In this document: positions 4,743 to 5,207 of the stretch, in pieces
How positions within the stretch are numbered: the first letter of the stretch is position 1
Layout: the number at the start of each line of letters is the position of its first letter
Assembly (NCBI GenBank): GCA_030633635.1
Contig: DAOVSA010000055.1
Location: 1-5,207, forward strand
DNA from: Candidatus Altarchaeota archaeon
Lineage (GTDB): Archaea; Altiarchaeota; Altiarchaeia; IMC4; DAOVSA01
Length of the DNA: 5,207 nucleotides
Direction: 5' to 3'
The notes under the pieces: model-generated
The model's database searches: none
What the model was told of the DNA's origin: nothing
Seen by the model: the letters and a program-made list of their open reading frames with translations, nothing else
Position numbers and translations under genes: made by a program

Positions 4743-5207
4743 TTATGCCTTCCCCCTTGATTCTCCCAAAACAACCCCGGAACCGATCAAATGTGCTACC
4801 CTTACGGGTTCTGGTATCAAACTTCTCGTGGACGATAACTTAACGATCTTTTCGGCATCTGAATCATCGATCCCGTAGTTTTGGATATAAATAAAGTTGT
4901 TGAGTTTGGTTTCAACCTTTTTTGGCTCACCTGCGATCTTTATATACTCCCATCTTTCTTCTCCATCTTTGAGATTATTCAAAACCTGTTTTATCTGCTT
5001 GAAGTTTGGCTTATGCCTCACGATAACTATGACTCCCAGACCTGTTTTTTCAAACAATTTTTTTATATTTACGACATTAAAGCCGCCAAGTGTTATGCCA
5101 TCAAGCATTATGATCCGCAGGTCTTTATGTTTCGTTTTTTTTACCATTTGAAGTATTTTTTCCGTGGCGTCGGTCCCGTCCACCGTAACTTCTGTTCTTA
5201 GAACACC
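4743..5207 (-). CDS. DUF99 (UPF0215) family protein, 3' part
   Basis: The gene enters from the right edge and ends at TAA 4743-4745; 154 C-terminal residues are visible, against roughly 190 for the usual family, so about 35-40 residues including the start lie outside. The frame runs to the edge without a stop, so the GTG at 5183 is internal. Family hallmarks are present: VTVDGTDATEKI near the edge, IIMLDGITLGGFNVVNI, VIVIVRHKPNF, DGEERWE, and the terminal PVRVAHLIGSGVVLGES. DUF99 is mainly archaeal and thought to share an RNase H-like fold with endonuclease V, and database entries sometimes name it endonuclease dU. The Asp residues in VDGTD and LDGI could be metal ligands by analogy, which is inference. 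It converges on the inverted-repeat region; no clear terminator hairpin with a T run is assigned. Confidence 0.93.
   Translation of the reverse strand, partial: GVLRTEVTVDGTDATEKILQMVKKTKHKDLRIIMLDGITLGGFNVVNIKKLFEKTGLGVIVIVRHKPNFKQIKQVLNNLKDGEERWEYIKIAGEPKKVETKLNNFIYIQNYGIDDSDAEKIVKLSSTRSLIPEPVRVAHLIGSGVVLGESRGKA

Noticed and set aside
4613..4843. 76-residue plus-strand frame
   Set aside because: It overlaps the inverted repeats and the antisense strand of the well-supported DUF99 gene; composition is Ser/Thr/Pro-rich shadow-like and the ATG at 4613 lacks its own start signal.
4881..5201. Two long plus-strand frames opposite the DUF99 gene
   Set aside because: They are antisense shadows of a recognised family; the aromatic-rich translation is typical of reverse-strand reading.
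1..5207. tRNA, rRNA or CRISPR array
   Set aside because: No cloverleaf, no rRNA-like conserved stretch and no regularly spaced direct repeats were seen by eye.

Overview
The window looks like a low-GC archaeal chromosome segment. Several signals point that way: TATA boxes sit about 25 bases ahead of inferred starts, ribosome binding sites read GGTGAT or GGAGG, codons AGA/AGG and ATA dominate, gene ends carry T-rich tracts without hairpins, and the right edge holds a DUF99 gene, a family typical of archaea. I cannot name the lineage from this sequence.

Layout. Positions 1-271 hold the end of an unrecognised gene broken by a G-run frameshift. An intact diaminopimelate epimerase gene (dapF, 369-1247, lysine/DAP pathway) follows. 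After a T-rich end and a TATA-like promoter comes a compact plus-strand operon of six genes, 1397-3585. Its first four genes encode small coiled-coil proteins, two with an N-terminal membrane anchor. Three of them share the signature Y-[FL]-D-x6-I-[DS]-E-W, and the first has a degenerate copy. The fifth gene encodes an eight-cysteine, FYVE/RING-like zinc protein. The sixth encodes a stand-alone double-psi beta-barrel resembling the N domain of Cdc48/p97. A small single-pass membrane protein gene (3765-3959) has its own promoter and converges with a Yip1-domain membrane protein gene (minus strand, 3956-4470) that carries a one-base frameshift. Positions 4549-4742 have a strong TATA box followed by nested inverted repeats, possibly a structured RNA or a small repeat element. 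The 3' part of a DUF99 gene enters on the minus strand at the right edge (4743-5207).

The most interesting part is 1397-3585. Tight spacing, shared ribosome binding site architecture and overlaps argue that the six proteins are made together. A reasonable inference, not shown by the sequence, is a membrane-anchored coiled-coil assembly of diverged paralogues served by a zinc-binding adaptor and a Cdc48-N-like adaptor. I do not recognise it as a known named system. The sequence hints at a membrane-associated scaffold, possibly in membrane remodelling or AAA-ATPase recruitment, but does not establish this.
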